From NCBI RefSeq assembly GCF_036174265.1, contig NZ_CP108055.1:2666001-2730000 (forward strand): 64,000 nt of DNA, given 5' to 3'. Within the stretch, counting starts at the first letter, position 1. Each line of letters begins with the position of its first letter. Shown in pieces: positions 6,169 through 14,107 of this stretch. The notes beneath the pieces were generated by a model. The model was not told the DNA's origin, did not search any database, and worked only from the letters and a program-made list of their open reading frames with translations. Source of the DNA: Streptomyces sp. NBC_00285. GTDB taxonomy: Bacteria > Actinomycetota > Actinomycetes > Streptomycetales > Streptomycetaceae. Made by a program: the position numbers and the translations under genes.

Positions 6169-7992
6169 TTGCCCAGCAAGAAGTCCGCACGTCTCGCCGC
6201 GCTCACCGTCGCCGCCCTGTCCGCGGCCTCCACGGTCGTTCTGATCTCGCCCGCCCACGCGGTCGGCGTGGCCATCCATGACATCCAGGGTGCGACCCGG
6301 ATATCCCCGTACGCCGGTCAGAAGGTCACGGACGTGGCCGGAATCGTCACCGGTGTGCGCACCTACGGCTCCTCCAAGGGGTTCTGGATCCAGGATCCGA
6401 ACCCCGATGCCGACCCGGCCACCAGTGAGGGCGTGTTCGTCTTCACCAGCTCCGTGCCGAAGGTCGCCGTCGGTGACGCCGTCACGGTCACCGGCACCGT
6501 CTCGGAGTACGTCCCGGGCGGCACGTCGAGCGGCAACCAGTCCGTGACCGAGATCACCAAGCCGACCGTCAGCGTCGTCTCCAGCGGCAACGCGGTCCCG
6601 GCCGCCACGGTCGTCGACGCGAAGTCGGTGCCGGCCGCGTACGCCCCGGCGGGCGATACGGCCGCGGCCAACTCGATCAACGGCCTGACACTGCAGCCGA
6701 AGAAGTACGCCCTGGACTACTACGAGTCCCTCGAGGGCATGAACGTCACGGTCGCCGACACCCGCGTGGTCGGCGCGAGCGACCCGTACACCGAGCTGTG
6801 GGTGACGGTGAAGCCGCGCGAGAACACCACCAGGCGCGGTGGCACGCTCTACGGCTCCTACACCTCGCAGAACACCGGCCGGCTGCAGATCCAGTCCCTG
6901 GGCGCGACCTCCGCCTTCCCCGTCGCGAACGTCGGTGACGTCCTCACCGGTGCCACCGCGGGCCCGCTGGACTACAACCAGTTCGGCGGCTACACCCTGG
7001 TCGCCAACCAGATCGGGACGCTGAAGAGCGCCGGTCTGGCCCGCGAGACGACCAAGAAGCAGAAGAAGGGCGAGCTCGCGGTCGCGACGTACAACGTCGA
7101 GAACCTCGACCCGTCCGACGCCACGTTCGAGGAGCACGCCTCCGCGATCGTGAACAACCTGAAGTCGCCCGACGTCGTGTCCCTGGAGGAGATCCAGGAC
7201 AACAACGGCGCGACGGACGACGGCACGGTCGCCGCCGACGTCACGGTGAACAAGCTGATCGACGCGATCGTGGCGGCGGGCGGCCCGAAGTACGACTGGC
7301 GCTCGATCAACCCGGTCAACGACCAGGACGGCGGCGAGCCGGGCGGCAACATCCGCCAGGTGTTCCTGTTCAACCCGGAGCGGGTGTCCTTCGTGGACCG
7401 CGCGGGCGGCGACTCCACGACCGCCGTCGGCGTCACCAAGGTGCACGGCAAGCCGCAGCTGACGGCCTCCCCCGGCCGGATCGACCCGGCCAACGACGCC
7501 TGGAAGTCCAGCCGCAAGCCGCTGGCCGGCGAGTTCGTCTTCCGTGGCCGTACGGTCTTCGTGATCGCCAACCACCTGAACTCCAAGGGCGGCGACCAGG
7601 GTCTGACCTCGGCGACCCAGCCGGTGCCGCGCAGCTCGGAGATCCAGCGTCACGCGCAGGCGACGCTGGTCAACGCGTTCGTCAAGAGCATCCTCGACGT
7701 CCAGAAGAACGCGGACGTCATCGCCCTCGGCGACATCAACGACTTCGAGTTCTCCGACACCGCGAAGATCCTGGAGGGCGACGGCGAACTCTGGTCGGCG
7801 ATCAAGTCGCTGCCCGCGAGCGAGCGTTACACCTACGACTACCAGGGCAACCAGCAGGTCCTGGACCAGATCCTGGTCAGCCCGTCGATCCGGCGCGGCT
7901 GCGACCTCGAGTACGACAGCGTGCACATCAACTCGGAGTTCAACGACCAGATCAGCGACCACGACCCGCAGGTGCTGCGCTTCCAGCCGTAG
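6169..7992 (+). CDS. secreted endonuclease/exonuclease/phosphatase family nuclease (ExeM/NucH-like)
   Basis: Extracellular DNase-like enzyme (607 aa) of the endonuclease/exonuclease/phosphatase superfamily, probably used to scavenge nucleic acid. A TTG start at 6169 is preferred: a GGAGGG site lies at 6157-6162 and it yields a clean signal peptide (basic KKSAR, hydrophobic core, APAHAV-like cleavage SPAHAV). The frame upstream of it encodes only the leader palindromes. Residues about 35-290 form a beta-rich OB-fold-like N-terminal region. The catalytic domain begins near residue 305 with ATYNVENLDP, then VSLEEIQDN, IANHLNSKGGDQ, ALGDINDFEF (about 518-527) and SDHDPQVL near the end. These are the metal and phosphate contact motifs of the family, all intact. 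Confidence 0.93.
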   Translation: MPSKKSARLAALTVAALSAASTVVLISPAHAVGVAIHDIQGATRISPYAGQKVTDVAGIVTGVRTYGSSKGFWIQDPNPDADPATSEGVFVFTSSVPKVAVGDAVTVTGTVSEYVPGGTSSGNQSVTEITKPTVSVVSSGNAVPAATVVDAKSVPAAYAPAGDTAAANSINGLTLQPKKYALDYYESLEGMNVTVADTRVVGASDPYTELWVTVKPRENTTRRGGTLYGSYTSQNTGRLQIQSLGATSAFPVANVGDVLTGATAGPLDYNQFGGYTLVANQIGTLKSAGLARETTKKQKKGELAVATYNVENLDPSDATFEEHASAIVNNLKSPDVVSLEEIQDNNGATDDGTVAADVTVNKLIDAIVAAGGPKYDWRSINPVNDQDGGEPGGNIRQVFLFNPERVSFVDRAGGDSTTAVGVTKVHGKPQLTASPGRIDPANDAWKSSRKPLAGEFVFRGRTVFVIANHLNSKGGDQGLTSATQPVPRSSEIQRHAQATLVNAFVKSILDVQKNADVIALGDINDFEFSDTAKILEGDGELWSAIKSLPASERYTYDYQGNQQVLDQILVSPSIRRGCDLEYDSVHINSEFNDQISDHDPQVLRFQP

Positions 7993-8020
7993 CCCTTCGC
8001 AGCAGGAACAGGAACAGTGA

Positions 8021-8755
8021 TCAGGACTGGGTGAACACGCCGTTCAGCCAGTCCTGCCACTGCGTCTCGCACTCCTTGATGTCGGCGTCGGAGGCGAAGT
8101 CGTGCAGGGAGATGCCGACCGGGTGGCCCCAGTGGTTGCGCCCGAAGATCCGGGTGAGGCCCCGGTCGGTGCGCAGGCCGATGAAGTACGGGTTGCGGAA
8201 GTCGACCACGGCGTCGAAGGTGTCCGGCCCGTGGACCGTCAGCCGGGTACCGGCGGCCACATCCTCCCCGACACCGAGCGCCTGCCCCACCACGGCGAGG
8301 GCATCGGCCGCCCTGGACGCCTCGGGGCCGTCGAAGGTGGCGAAGGCCACCGGCCTCGGCGCGAAGTGCGTCAGGTACTCGCGCAGGGTGTGGAGATAGA
8401 AGTCGGTGTGCCGGGCGGCGCCGTCGTACTGGTTGTCCCAGTCGTCGACGAAGATCCCGCTGTGCACGTACCGCACCCAGGCCCGGCGGCCCTCGTCACG
8501 GGGTTCCACGGTGTAGTCGAGCTGGTTGAGGCTCTGCTCGGAGATGCCCTCGACGTTCTCGACGCGGTTGGTGTAGCGGTGCGGCGGATCCCAGACGGTG
8601 ACCTTGGACCCGAAGGGGCCCGTGCCGCCGACGCGGGGCTCGGGCGGCTCCATGGGCCACAGGTAACCGCCGGTTCCGGCGGTGAACGCCTCCCACACCT
8701 GCTCGGGGGTGGCGTCGACCTCGAACTCGCGGGCGATCTCGAATTCCTTGGACAT
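8021..8755 (-). CDS. SRPBCC (START/AHSA1-like) domain protein
   Basis: A 244-residue protein with an SRPBCC-type ligand-binding or co-chaperone-like fold. The opening FEIAREFEVDATPEQVWEAF is the signature first strand and helix of the superfamily. Later strands (SKVTVWDPPHRYTNRVEN, DYTVEPRDEGRRAWVRYVHSG) and a long C-terminal helix follow, and a second divergent half begins near residue 135. No enzyme activity can be assigned. It starts 4 bases after the stop of the upstream ArsR-type regulator with its ribosome site (GGAG) inside that gene, so the two are translationally coupled. Such ArsR-SRPBCC pairs are common in actinobacteria. Confidence 0.88.
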   Translation of the reverse strand: MSKEFEIAREFEVDATPEQVWEAFTAGTGGYLWPMEPPEPRVGGTGPFGSKVTVWDPPHRYTNRVENVEGISEQSLNQLDYTVEPRDEGRRAWVRYVHSGIFVDDWDNQYDGAARHTDFYLHTLREYLTHFAPRPVAFATFDGPEASRAADALAVVGQALGVGEDVAAGTRLTVHGPDTFDAVVDFRNPYFIGLRTDRGLTRIFGRNHWGHPVGISLHDFASDADIKECETQWQDWLNGVFTQS

Positions 8756-8759
8756 CGAT

Positions 8760-9377
8760 CTACTCCAACTCGGTCTGCTTGGGGGCGGGTTCGGTCTCTT
8801 TGAGCGTCGGATGGACCGCCATGACGATCCGGTGATCCCGGCCGCCCTCGGTGTCCGGGACGTCGTACTTGCGGATCAGGGCGGTGACCCCGGCGGTCAA
8901 CTCCTGGATGAAAGCGGCCCGTTCGGCGGCGGAGGCGAAGCGCACCTCACCGTCCAGCGCGTAGGTGGCCAGTCGCTGCCGCGCCTTCGTCGCGCCGGTG
9001 ATCAGCGAGCCGACGTCCCGCACGAGGCGGGCGCCGAGTGCGAGCAGCCAGCGTGCGGAGAGCTGGTCACGGAAACGGTCGGGGTCGGGCTGCACGGCGG
9101 CGAGGGCGAGCGGCGAGATCACGTACGACGCCGCGGTCGCCCGCATCAGCCGCTCGGTGACGTTTCCCTTGCGGCGCTCCCCCGCGAGTTCGACCAGGCC
9201 GTGCCGCTCCAGTGTCTTCAGGTGGTAGTTCACCTTCTGCCGGGGCAGCCCGACCTTGCCGGACAGCATGGCGGCCGACGCGGGTCCGGCCGCCAGCTCG
9301 GCCAGCAGGCTCGCCCTTATGGGGTCCAGGGAGACGGCTGCGGCCTCGGGGTCCTCGATCACGGTGACATCCAGCAT
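8760..9377 (-). CDS. ArsR-like winged-helix transcriptional regulator
   Basis: Transcriptional regulator of 205 aa with an N-terminal winged helix: DPIRASLLAELAAGPASAAM, then a recognition helix region KVGLPRQKVNYHLKTLERHG at about 40-60 and the wing ELAGERRKGNVTERL. No metal-binding cysteines are present, so it is not a metal sensor of the classical type. The C-terminal half is helical and may bind a small ligand or dimerise. It is the first gene of a two-gene unit with the SRPBCC protein, which it probably controls. ATG start at 9377. Confidence 0.9.
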   Translation of the reverse strand: MLDVTVIEDPEAAAVSLDPIRASLLAELAAGPASAAMLSGKVGLPRQKVNYHLKTLERHGLVELAGERRKGNVTERLMRATAASYVISPLALAAVQPDPDRFRDQLSARWLLALGARLVRDVGSLITGATKARQRLATYALDGEVRFASAAERAAFIQELTAGVTALIRKYDVPDTEGGRDHRIVMAVHPTLKETEPAPKQTELE

Positions 9378-9435
9378 GGGTCCACCGTCTCACCGAACAC
9401 TTTTTTTGTCCAGACAGTTCTGCTTTTCGGACGAC

Positions 9436-10137
9436 TCAGTGCGGGAGCAGCCCGAGAGCGTGGTCGTAGCGGCTGACGGTGCCGCTCTTCAGGCCCGGCC
9501 AGGTGTGCACCCGCTCCCAGAGGCCGGTGGCCGAACCGATCCCCTCGCCCGGTCCGGCGAGGGCGTCGATGTGCGCCTGGGCGCTCTCCCACCCCGCGTA
9601 GTTGAGGACCCTCCTGCCGTCGGTGCTCAGATGGAAGTGGGCGGAGATGCCACCGGGATGCGCGGTCGGCTCGCTCTCCAGCGCCTCGAGGACGGCGTCG
9701 GTCCAGGTGCGCTGCCGGTCCGGGTCGGGCCCCTCGAACTCGATGTCGACGACCACGACGCACCCCGGCACTCGTGTGTCACCGTCGTGGACCCTGCTCC
9801 GGTAGTGCCGGTACCGGTCGAGCCTCAGCCGCTCGATGCCGGGCACCAGGGTGTCGATCTCGTCGACGCGCTCCTGCCGGTGCGTCTTCACGAAGGACTC
9901 GTACGCCTGCTCGGCGGCCCACTGCGAGTAGTGCATCAGGGTCTCGCCGTCGTGCCCGGTGTAGACGTGGTAGCCGAGCAGGCCGGCGGCGGGCCACGGC
10001 CGACGTTCCCAGGTGCGCGCGATCACTTCCACAGCCTGCTCCTGCCGCTCGGGCGTGCCCACCCGCCAGTGGCTGAAGAAGGGAGCGCCGACGTGGGGGT
10101 CGGTGAGGTCCGGATGCGTTTCGGTACGACGTGTCAT
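9436..10137 (-). CDS. protein with two antibiotic-biosynthesis-monooxygenase (ABM) domains
   Basis: A 233-residue protein made of two dimeric alpha-beta barrel (ABM) units in tandem. The first half has PFFSHWRVGTPERQEQAVEV and the typical HYSQWAAEQAYESF; the second has CVVVVDIEFEGPDPDRQRTW and LNYAGWESAQAHIDAL. The paired Y-x-W-x-S/A patterns mark the domain. ABM proteins include small oxygenases and heme-degrading enzymes, but catalytic residues are not conserved enough to say what this one does. The ATG at 10137 was chosen because the longer frame upstream is antisense to the next gene. It diverges from the YihY gene across 79 bp. Confidence 0.85.
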   Translation of the reverse strand: MTRRTETHPDLTDPHVGAPFFSHWRVGTPERQEQAVEVIARTWERRPWPAAGLLGYHVYTGHDGETLMHYSQWAAEQAYESFVKTHRQERVDEIDTLVPGIERLRLDRYRHYRSRVHDGDTRVPGCVVVVDIEFEGPDPDRQRTWTDAVLEALESEPTAHPGGISAHFHLSTDGRRVLNYAGWESAQAHIDALAGPGEGIGSATGLWERVHTWPGLKSGTVSRYDHALGLLPH

Positions 10138-10216
10138 ACCGACGACCTTGCAACCTCGACCAGGATTCAGGTCAAGCAGCCGATTCGAACGGCCCGTTCG
10201 GGAGACCCGCCTGCCC

Positions 10217-11227
10217 ATGGACGAGAAGGACGACAGGGCCGCGAAGGCCGAGAAGGTGGGCACGGCCGAGAAGCCGGAGCCGGAAAGCCCCTCCGAGCTG
10301 CCCAAGCGGTCGTGGGGTGCCGTGGTGCGGCGCACGTTCAAGGAGCTGCTGGACGACGAACTCGCCGACCGGGCAGCGGCGTTGACGTACTACGGTGTCC
10401 TGTCACTGTTCCCCGCACTGCTGGTGATGGTGTCCCTGCTCGGGGTGGTGGGACAGCGTGCGACGAACAAGATCCTCGACAACATCGGGGACCTCGCGCC
10501 GGGCCCGGCCCGGGACATCCTGCGGGACGCGGTGGTCCAGCTCGGCGACAGCGGGGGCACGGGCAGCGTCCTGGCGATCCTCGGACTGCTCGCCGCCCTG
10601 TGGTCCGCGTCCGGGTACGTCGCCGCGTTCATCCGTACGTCCAACGCGGTGTACGACCTGCCCGAGGGCCGGCCGGTGTGGAAGCTGACGCCGCTGAGGC
10701 TGGCGCTGACCGTGACGCTGATGCTGATGCTGGCGGCGAGCGCGCTGATCGTGGTGTTCACGGGCCCGCTCGCCGAACGGGCGGGCCGGGCGGTGGGTTT
10801 CGGCGACGCGGCGATCACGGCGTGGGGCATAGCCAAGTGGCCGGTGCTCCTGCTGCTGGTCGTCCTGATGATCGCCCTGCTGTACTGGGCCGCTCCCAAC
10901 GTCCGTGGCCGCGGCTTCCACTGGATCTCCCCCGGCAGCGTCCTCGCCACCCTGGTCTGGCTGGCCGCGTCCGCGGGCTTCGCGCTGTACGCCGCCAACT
11001 TCGGCTCCTACAACAAGACGTACGGCACACTCGCGGGCGCCATCGTGTTCCTCGTGTGGCTCTGGCTGACCAACCTGGCGATCCTGCTGGGCCTGGAGTT
11101 CGACGCAGAGCTCGCGCGGGAACGGGCGATCACCTCCGGCGAGCACACGCCGACGGAGGAGCCCTATGTGGAGCCCCGGGACACCAGGAAGTGGCCGGCG
11201 AAGCTGCGGGCGAAGCGCGGCCGGTGA
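10217..11227 (+). CDS. YihY/BrkB family inner membrane protein
   Basis: Integral membrane protein of 336 aa. After a charged 45-residue cytoplasmic lead, the family motif RAAALTYYGVLSLFPALLVM appears at about 53-72. Five further hydrophobic segments follow, including the GSVLAILGLLAALWSASGY segment, the AASALIVVFTGPL segment, WPVLLLLVVLMIALLYW and the C-terminal FLVWLWLTNLAILLGLEFDAEL typical of YihY proteins. The family is often called ribonuclease BN in old annotation, but that activity belongs to another gene; the true function is unknown. The ATG has only a weak GGGAG site. A strong hairpin terminator follows the stop, so it is probably monocistronic. Confidence 0.92.
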   Translation: MDEKDDRAAKAEKVGTAEKPEPESPSELPKRSWGAVVRRTFKELLDDELADRAAALTYYGVLSLFPALLVMVSLLGVVGQRATNKILDNIGDLAPGPARDILRDAVVQLGDSGGTGSVLAILGLLAALWSASGYVAAFIRTSNAVYDLPEGRPVWKLTPLRLALTVTLMLMLAASALIVVFTGPLAERAGRAVGFGDAAITAWGIAKWPVLLLLVVLMIALLYWAAPNVRGRGFHWISPGSVLATLVWLAASAGFALYAANFGSYNKTYGTLAGAIVFLVWLWLTNLAILLGLEFDAELARERAITSGEHTPTEEPYVEPRDTRKWPAKLRAKRGR

Positions 11228-11247
11228 CAGCACACACAGGACACAAG

Positions 11248-11283
11248 GGTGGGCGCGGGCTTCACGGCCCGCGCCCACCTTTG
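11248..11283 (+). terminator. rho-independent-like terminator of the YihY gene
   Basis: A perfect 13-bp stem (GGTGGGCGCGGGC with GCCCGCGCCCACC) has a 6-nt loop TTCACG and is followed by TTTG. It lies 20 bp past the YihY stop codon. Short T tails are usual for Streptomyces terminators. Confidence 0.75.
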
Positions 11284-11300
11284 TGCGCATGTGCGCACCG

Positions 11301-11342
11301 CTCATTTCCTGGGGCTCACTTCCTGGGGCTCACTTCCTGGGG
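11301..11342. repeat. three tandem 14-bp repeats across the stop codon of the DUF3618 gene
   Basis: The unit CTCACTTCCTGGGG occurs three times in a row (11301, 11315, 11329); the first copy differs by one base. The stop codon of the DUF3618 gene lies in the third copy. Expansion of the array would not change the protein, because stop codons lie at the junction of every unit. It looks like replication slippage. Confidence 0.8.
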
Positions 11343-11785
11343 TACCGCCACGCCACCACGACGACCACGGCCACCGCCGCGCCGACGATCAGCACCGGCC
11401 GCGGACGCCGTACCGCCGTCATGACCAGGGATCGCGCCGGTGCGGGCACACTGCGCTGTGCCCGTCGCTCCAGCTCGTGACTCGTGCCCGTTGCCCTGCC
11501 GTGGACCTTGTGGCCGGCCTGCGTGGCCTTGTCGTGCACGGTGTGACCGGCCTGCGCAGCGGTGCTGCGCAGCTGGACGGTCATCGCGCCCGCCTTGTCC
11601 CTGAGATCGGCCGCCCGGGCTCGCGCGCGGCCCTTCACGTCCATCTTTCCTGCCAACTCCTCGACGGTATCGCCCAGTCGGCTGCGGGTCCGCTCGATCT
11701 GGCGCCGCAGCTCCTCGGGTCCTTCGGCGCCGACCGCCTGAGCGGCGTCGGCGCCCGTGCTCTGCGCTGGTGTCCGGTCCGTCAT
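11330..11785 (-). CDS. DUF3618 domain protein with C-terminal membrane anchor
   Basis: A 151-residue protein of the DUF3618 family. The family segment ELRRQIERTRSRLGDTVEEL spans about 25-44. A long helical charged region follows (probably coiled coil), and one transmembrane segment, VLIVGAAVAVVVVVAW, sits at the C-terminus followed by RYPRK. It is therefore tail-anchored with the bulk in the cytoplasm. Function is unknown. Its ATG overlaps the stop of the holin-like gene by ATGA, so the two are translated together, and such pairs are frequent in actinobacteria near membrane-stress genes. Confidence 0.88.
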   Translation of the reverse strand: MTDRTPAQSTGADAAQAVGAEGPEELRRQIERTRSRLGDTVEELAGKMDVKGRARARAADLRDKAGAMTVQLRSTAAQAGHTVHDKATQAGHKVHGRATGTSHELERRAQRSVPAPARSLVMTAVRRPRPVLIVGAAVAVVVVVAWRYPRK

Positions 11786-12201
11786 CGGTGCGCCCTCTCC
11801 TTGATCTCCTCGACGTCGGCCTTGACGCTGTCGAGCGCCTGCTCGGGCGTGGGGGGTGTGGCCTGGCGCAGCTGGGCTCGGCCGGTCGCGGCGAGCACCG
11901 CGGCGATCACGAACAGCACGGCCGTCACGATCAGTGCCGACGCCCAGACCGGCAGCACCAGCGAGAGGGCGGCGACGGCCGTTCCGGCCAGTGCGAGCAG
12001 CCCCGCGTAAGCGAAGGCACCCGCTGCGCCCAGCAGCCCGCCGCCCTTTCCGGCGCGCCGGCCTTTCGCGGCCAGCTCCTCCTTCGCGAGGGCGACCTCC
12101 TGCCGTACCAGCAGGGAAACCTGTTCGGTGGCCTGCCCGACGAGTTCGCCCACTGAGTGGTGTTCGTCGAGCGCCGGCCTGGGGGCCGTGGTTCCGGTCA
12201 C
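11782..12201 (-). CDS. holin-like superfamily III (phage holin family) membrane protein
   Basis: A 139-residue membrane protein of the Actinobacteria holin-X/phage holin family. The amphipathic lead SVGELVGQATEQVSLLVRQEVALAKEEL is the family mark. Two transmembrane helices follow (LLGAAGAFAYAGLLALAGTA and a segment ending ALIVTAVLFVIAAVL). Despite the name, chromosomal copies are not prophage genes; none is seen here. The GTG start at 12201 has AGGAGG about 10 bases upstream; the frame extends much further but without coding character. Coupled by ATGA to the DUF3618 gene. Confidence 0.87.
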   Translation of the reverse strand: MTGTTAPRPALDEHHSVGELVGQATEQVSLLVRQEVALAKEELAAKGRRAGKGGGLLGAAGAFAYAGLLALAGTAVAALSLVLPVWASALIVTAVLFVIAAVLAATGRAQLRQATPPTPEQALDSVKADVEEIKERAHR

Positions 12202-12253
12202 GGTGCTCCGCCTCCTCTCGGTCGGAGCACCCGGGTACCCGGCCCGGCTCCCG

Positions 12254-12934
12254 CTACCCCTGCGGGCCGCCGCCCGGACCGTGCTGTCCGAGCCGGGCCA
12301 GCTGGCCCTGGAACCAGTCGAGCCGGGCCTGCAACAGGGCGGCCTCCGCGGCGAGTTCGGGTACGCCGAGTCCCTCCGGCAGATAAGGTCCGGCGACCGC
12401 GGACCCGGCGACCACCCGCAGCCCTTCCCCGGCCAGCCGGGCGAACCCGGCGAGCGAGACGGACGTACGGCCCCGGAGGCAGCCCGCACAGGAGGGGGCC
12501 AGTGCCCGCCATCCCGGTCTGCCCCAGCCGGCGTCGGCGAGCGCCGCGGCGACGGTGCCGCAGGCGCAGGGTCCGACGGTGGCCGTACGCACCCGCTGGC
12601 GGGCGTAGCGGAAACCGAGTTCGAAGCGGAGATAGCGGCCGAGGACCAGGACGTCGAGGAGGACGGCCGTGCGGTGCTCGGCCGTGCACAGCAGTGCCTC
12701 GGCCGCCGCGCGGTCGTGCACGCAGTGGAAGCCGCAGTCGCAGCGGCGGTTCGGTGCCCGGTGCCGCAGGCCGTAGACGCAGGACGCGTCGGCCAGGGCT
12801 CCGTACGGCAGCGCGCCGCCGAGCGACACACCGGTGAACCCGGCCCGGCCGCCGTCCTGCGACAGCACCGGGTGGGCGATCTTGAATCCGGTCGGCGGCT
12901 CCGTCGGGCGTTCCTCCGGAAGCCGCAGTCTCAC
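12254..12934 (-). CDS. conserved Cys-rich hypothetical protein
   Basis: I do not recognise a named family for this 226-residue protein. It is notable for clustered cysteines: CDCGFHCVH at about 65-73, PCACG near 123 and CAGC near 149, a pattern that could bind zinc or a metal cluster. The rest is hydrophobic-basic without a clear membrane segment. The GTG start overlaps the stop of the upstream 42-residue acidic peptide by GTGA, so the pair is coupled. A third unit, the holin-like gene, starts about 50 bp downstream. The coupling and codon bias argue strongly that it is real. Confidence 0.75.
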   Translation of the reverse strand: MRLRLPEERPTEPPTGFKIAHPVLSQDGGRAGFTGVSLGGALPYGALADASCVYGLRHRAPNRRCDCGFHCVHDRAAAEALLCTAEHRTAVLLDVLVLGRYLRFELGFRYARQRVRTATVGPCACGTVAAALADAGWGRPGWRALAPSCAGCLRGRTSVSLAGFARLAGEGLRVVAGSAVAGPYLPEGLGVPELAAEAALLQARLDWFQGQLARLGQHGPGGGPQG

Positions 12935-13059
12935 CGGGCTGCCGGAACCTCTTCGGGGGCCCTCAACTCCATGATCTCCTCAGGGAGTTCGAGCTCTTCC
13001 TCATGGATCTCCGGCCGCTCTTCCGCGACTCCGGTGGCGAGTGCCTTGCCGAGCTTCAT
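12931..13059 (-). CDS. 42-residue acidic peptide, conserved-looking
   Basis: A very short gene encoding a 42-aa acidic peptide. It begins MKLGKALATGVAEE and continues with a Glu/Pro-rich tail that includes EEELELPEEIMEL, with 13 Glu in 42 residues. An ATG start is preceded by a GGAGG site about 6 bases upstream (CTGGAGGCGTC). Its stop overlaps the start of the Cys-rich protein (GTGA), which suggests the two products are made in fixed proportion and may interact. Function is unknown. Confidence 0.65.
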   Translation of the reverse strand: MKLGKALATGVAEERPEIHEEELELPEEIMELRAPEEVPAAR

Positions 13060-13210
13060 GACGCCTCCAGGACCTGGGGTCGTGCACCGTCCTCGCCATG
13101 GTGACCTATGCGAGTCCGGTTGGACATAGGGCCTTCTCACAGCATCCCTTAGCGGTACATCGTAGAAGAATTAAGTGGAGCTTCACGGTCGCCCTGTCGA
13201 GACTACGCGT

Positions 13211-14107
13211 ATGACACCCACCGCCCCGCCCTTCGGCCGCACCCTCTGCGCCATGATCACGCCCTTCGACGAGACCGGCGCCCTCGATCTCGACGGCGCA
13301 CAGCTGCTCGCCGCACACCTGGTGAGCGAGGGCTGCGACGGGCTCGTCCTGTCCGGCACGACGGGTGAGTCGCCCACCACGACGGACGCGGAGAAGGCGG
13401 CACTGGTGACGGCGGTACGGGAGGCCGTGGGCGAGGATGCGTCGGTCGTGGCGGGGGTGGGCACCTTCGACACCCGGCACACCGTCGAGCTGACCCTGGC
13501 GGCCGAAAAGGCGGGCGCGGACGGGGTGTTGGTGGTCAGCCCCTACTACAGCAGGCCGCCGCAGGATGCGCTGGAGGCATACTTCCGGGAGATCGCGGAC
13601 GCCTCAGGACTGCCCGTCATGCTGTACGACATCCCGGGCCGCACCGGCATCCGCATCGAGCCGGAGACGGTGATCCGGCTCGCGGAACACCCCCGGATCG
13701 TCGCGGTCAAGGACTGCTCCTACGACTTCCTCGGCACCCAGAAGGTGCTGAACGCAACGGAGTTGGCGTACTACGCGGGCTGCGACGAGCACAATCTCGC
13801 GCTGTACGCCGTGGGTGGGGCGGGCTGTGTCAGCACGGTCGCCAACGTCGTCCCGGCGCACGTCGCGGCGGTCCTGGAATCGTTCGAGGCGGGCGACACC
13901 CCCGTGTCCGCCCGCCTCCAACAACGAGCCACGCCGCTGATCGAGTTGATGATGTCGTCTGACCTGCCCGGCACGGTCACCGCCAAGGCACTCCTCAACA
14001 CCCTCGGTCTGCCGGCGGGCCCGGTCCGCTCCCCGCTGAGGCCCGCCGACCGGAAGACGGCCGACGGGCTGCTGGCGGAGTACGAACGGCTCGTGGCCGC
14101 CCCCTGA
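13211..14107 (+). CDS. dapA: 4-hydroxy-tetrahydrodipicolinate synthase
   Basis: Condenses pyruvate with aspartate semialdehyde, the first committed step of lysine and diaminopimelate synthesis, in the cytoplasm. The 298-residue TIM barrel has GTTGESPTTTDAEK (pyruvate-binding threonines near 44-45), the conserved YDIPGRTG (Tyr139) and the Schiff-base lysine in VAVKDCS (Lys167). Length is standard. The ATG at 13211 has no evident Shine-Dalgarno sequence, so a leaderless or weakly initiated mRNA is possible. dapD lies 2 kb away on the other strand. The stop abuts that of the convergent gene (TGATCA). Confidence 0.96.
   Translation: MTPTAPPFGRTLCAMITPFDETGALDLDGAQLLAAHLVSEGCDGLVLSGTTGESPTTTDAEKAALVTAVREAVGEDASVVAGVGTFDTRHTVELTLAAEKAGADGVLVVSPYYSRPPQDALEAYFREIADASGLPVMLYDIPGRTGIRIEPETVIRLAEHPRIVAVKDCSYDFLGTQKVLNATELAYYAGCDEHNLALYAVGGAGCVSTVANVVPAHVAAVLESFEAGDTPVSARLQQRATPLIELMMSSDLPGTVTAKALLNTLGLPAGPVRSPLRPADRKTADGLLAEYERLVAAP

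Noticed and set aside
11282..11298. GTGCGC/GCGCAC hairpin as a separate regulatory site
   Set aside because: Short GC repeat next to a terminator; could arise by chance at this base composition.
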